Source: Clostridiales bacterium (GTDB taxonomy: Bacteria > Bacillota > Clostridia > Christensenellales > CAG-314). Taken from it: a DNA stretch of 13,811 nt. This document shows, one piece after another, positions 12,221-13,811 of the stretch. The notes beneath the pieces are model-generated. The model searched no databases and was not told where the DNA came from. It saw only the letters and a list, made by a program, of their open reading frames with translations. The position numbers and the translations under genes are program-made. Position 1 is the stretch's first letter. Every line of letters starts with the position of its first letter. The stretch lies in NCBI GenBank assembly GCA_003537755.1, contig DPQS01000073.1:1-13811 (forward strand). The letters run 5' to 3'.

Positions 12221-13811
12221 ATAAAAAATAAGGTAGCGCAAAGCCTATGCGCAACAACCTCGCACGCAAAAAAAAGAGCAACACAAGTTCGTGTTGCTCT
12301 TTTTTTGGTGCCGTGTGGCATAATTTGTACGAACCTGTTTTAGAAGAAATAGCGGTTTTATCCGCCGTTTCTATCTCTTTTTCTGTTTTAATGACGTGTT
12401 CTTTCGTTAGTTTTAGGTGTTCTGGACTATCTGTAAAGTTGTAGGTTATCACTATCTCATCGTCGTAAAGTATCACTTCCCGTATAAACGCATTTACTAT
12501 TAGTTTTCGCACTTTTATATCGTCTGTGTTATCAAACACGAATTTGCTCAAATACATCTCTATATCGTCCGCAGTTAAGTATGTGTAACTGCGGGCTTTT
12601 TCTTTAAGGATTTCTACGTCGTATTGAGATATAAGATTTTCAAGTTCGGTCAGACGGCTTTTCGTCGTTTCGGTGATTATGCCTTGCTCGATTGCCTTAA
12701 CGATATTATTCTGCGCTTTTACCGCCTCGGCGCGTTTCCTTTCAATAAGTTTCAAAGCCGTGTTGTCTGCGGTTTCTTTTTTATGTACGTTGTATATGCT
12801 TTGCGCAATCTTCTTGATATTGTTCACGCTCGATAACATTTGCGTCGTTGCGTTTATAACCGTATCTTCGATAAACTGTTTTTGCACTCTGCCCATATTA
12901 CATTTAGCACGCTTGCGACGTTTTGAAAGACAAATATAGTAGTAATGAATTGCACCCGTATGAGAAGTTCCGCTTTCACCGCCCATTCTGTGCTTGCAAT
13001 CTCCGCATATAAGTTTGCCAGAAAGGATATAGTCGAAAATCTCTTTTTTACGGCTCGGTGCAAGTTTGTTTTCTTCGTTTATTGCGTTTACCTTGTTCCA
13101 AAGTTCGTCCGATATAATTCTCGGAAAGATATTGTCGTATAATTCTCCTTGATGTTCGACAACTCCGGTATATCTTTTGTTGTGTAGAATGAAATACAAA
13201 TACTTTTGGTCTACGAGTTTTCCGTTTTTTCTGCGACAACCGCATTCCTTGAATTTATCCGCAATGACAACTGCTTTGTAGCCCTGCGAATACATCAGAA
13301 ACGCGTCTTCGACGATTTTGCTTTCGTATTCGTTTACAACGTATTTTTTGTCAACGACGTCATAGCCGAAAATATCTTGTCCGCCCGTGGCTTTGCCTTT
13401 GCGCCAACTTTCTTTCAGCCCACGATTGACTTTTTGCGTAAGTTCTTCCGAAAAGTATTGATTAAAACCTTCCAAAACGGTTTCCATCATACGACCTTCC
13501 GGGCTGTCCGTAAGATTTTCCATTGCCGAGAGAATTGTTACGCCGTTATCTCGGAGCGTCTTTTTGTGTATTACCGATTCAAATTTGTTACGAGAAAATC
13601 GGTCAAGTTTGTAAACGATAAGGTACTGCCATTGCTTACGGCTGCTGTCTTTCAGCATTTTTTGAAATGCGACACGGTTGTCGTTCGTTCCCGTCATTGC
13701 TCTGTCGATATAGGTATCGACTATGAGTATATCGTTGTTTTGAGCATACTCTCGACACACACGAAGTTGTCCTTCAATAGATTGTTCGGTTTGGCTATCG
13801 CTGGAATAACG
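12219..13811 (-). CDS. large serine recombinase (site-specific integrase), 5' end cut by the window edge
   Basis: 530 residues are visible; only about the first 10-15 are missing, because coding continues past an apparent GTG start at 13760 to the window edge. The visible start RYSSDSQ contains the catalytic serine (residue 3) in the usual 'R.S...Q' motif, and LDRFSRN (69-75) carries conserved active-site arginines. Order: resolvase catalytic domain (1 to about 135), recombinase domain (about 148-250), zinc ribbon with Cys269, Cys272, Cys294 and Cys304, and a coiled coil (about 325-395) needed for directional recombination. All key residues seem intact, so it should be active. Such enzymes integrate and excise phages, ICEs and clostridial mobile elements at short att sites by cutting both strands through a serine-DNA intermediate. 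The last 30 or so residues (APKKEQHELVLLFF onward) are encoded by a terminator hairpin and the sequence beyond, so the tail is probably not an ancestral part of the protein. It converges on the lipoprotein cassette. Confidence 0.93.
   Translation of the reverse strand, partial: RYSSDSQTEQSIEGQLRVCREYAQNNDILIVDTYIDRAMTGTNDNRVAFQKMLKDSSRKQWQYLIVYKLDRFSRNKFESVIHKKTLRDNGVTILSAMENLTDSPEGRMMETVLEGFNQYFSEELTQKVNRGLKESWRKGKATGGQDIFGYDVVDKKYVVNEYESKIVEDAFLMYSQGYKAVVIADKFKECGCRRKNGKLVDQKYLYFILHNKRYTGVVEHQGELYDNIFPRIISDELWNKVNAINEENKLAPSRKKEIFDYILSGKLICGDCKHRMGGESGTSHTGAIHYYYICLSKRRKRAKCNMGRVQKQFIEDTVINATTQMLSSVNNIKKIAQSIYNVHKKETADNTALKLIERKRAEAVKAQNNIVKAIEQGIITETTKSRLTELENLISQYDVEILKEKARSYTYLTADDIEMYLSKFVFDNTDDIKVRKLIVNAFIREVILYDDEIVITYNFTDSPEHLKLTKEHVIKTEKEIETADKTAISSKTGSYKLCHTAPKKEQHELVLLFFLRARLLRIGFALPYFL
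12268..12306. terminator. bidirectional intrinsic terminator within the recombinase 3' end
   Basis: AGAGCAACAC (12275-12284) and GTGTTGCTCT (12291-12300) form a perfect 10-bp stem with a 6-nt loop. An A-run lies on the left (12268-12275) and a T-run on the right (12300-12306), so the element works on both strands. It sits between convergent genes, but the recombinase frame reads through it and stops only at 12219. Transcription from the recombinase would be expected to end here, before its stop codon. Confidence 0.85.

Noticed and set aside
12070..12321. 83-codon minus-strand reading frame overlapping the lipoprotein 3' end and both terminators
   Set aside because: It is antisense to a well-supported gene, crosses two terminator hairpins and has no recognisable start signal.

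Overview
The window looks like a chromosomal stretch from a low-to-mid GC Firmicute, probably a gut-type Clostridia relative. The evidence is strong AGGAGG-type ribosome binding sites, a near-consensus sigma-A promoter, Gram-positive style lipoproteins, a giant BspA/InlB-type surface protein and a clostridial-type large serine recombinase. The lineage is an inference; no rRNA or other marker gene is present.

Left 10.4 kb (minus strand): one enormous gene (1453-10224) encodes a 2923-residue lipoprotein. From the N-terminus it has a lipobox, two InlB B-repeat-like modules, several fibronectin-III-like domains, two more B-repeat modules, and then more than 2000 residues of BspA-type (LRR_5) leucine-rich repeats ending in a C-terminal cap. 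It has its own promoter (10432-10460) and a leader of about 200 nt carrying a nested inverted repeat. Downstream, across an 88-bp gap that holds a terminator-like hairpin, lies a 421-residue three-TM membrane protein (99-1364) with an acidic linker. Both genes avoid TTA/CTA/TCA codons, which produces spurious long antisense ORFs.

Middle (10461-11247): an AT-rich stretch with no credible gene. It contains a degenerate tandem array of a roughly 22-bp unit (10786-10912) and a stem-loop just before the next gene.

Right 2.6 kb: this part is more AT-rich and its codon use differs. A two-gene plus-strand cassette encodes an 88-residue winged-helix-like protein overlapping by 14 nt a 223-residue lipoprotein with a long coiled coil; neither has a firmly known function. 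The cassette ends at a hairpin terminator and faces a minus-strand large serine recombinase (12219 to the window edge, 5' end missing). The recombinase reading frame runs straight through a bidirectional terminator hairpin. The likely picture is a host surface-protein locus on the left and an edge of a mobile element, or at least transferred DNA, on the right.

No tRNA, rRNA, CRISPR array, transposon end or known riboswitch was recognised. I cannot demonstrate a new system. The best candidates for a second look are the small regulator/coiled-coil lipoprotein pair beside the recombinase, the tandem intergenic repeats, and the two-zone architecture of the giant surface protein.
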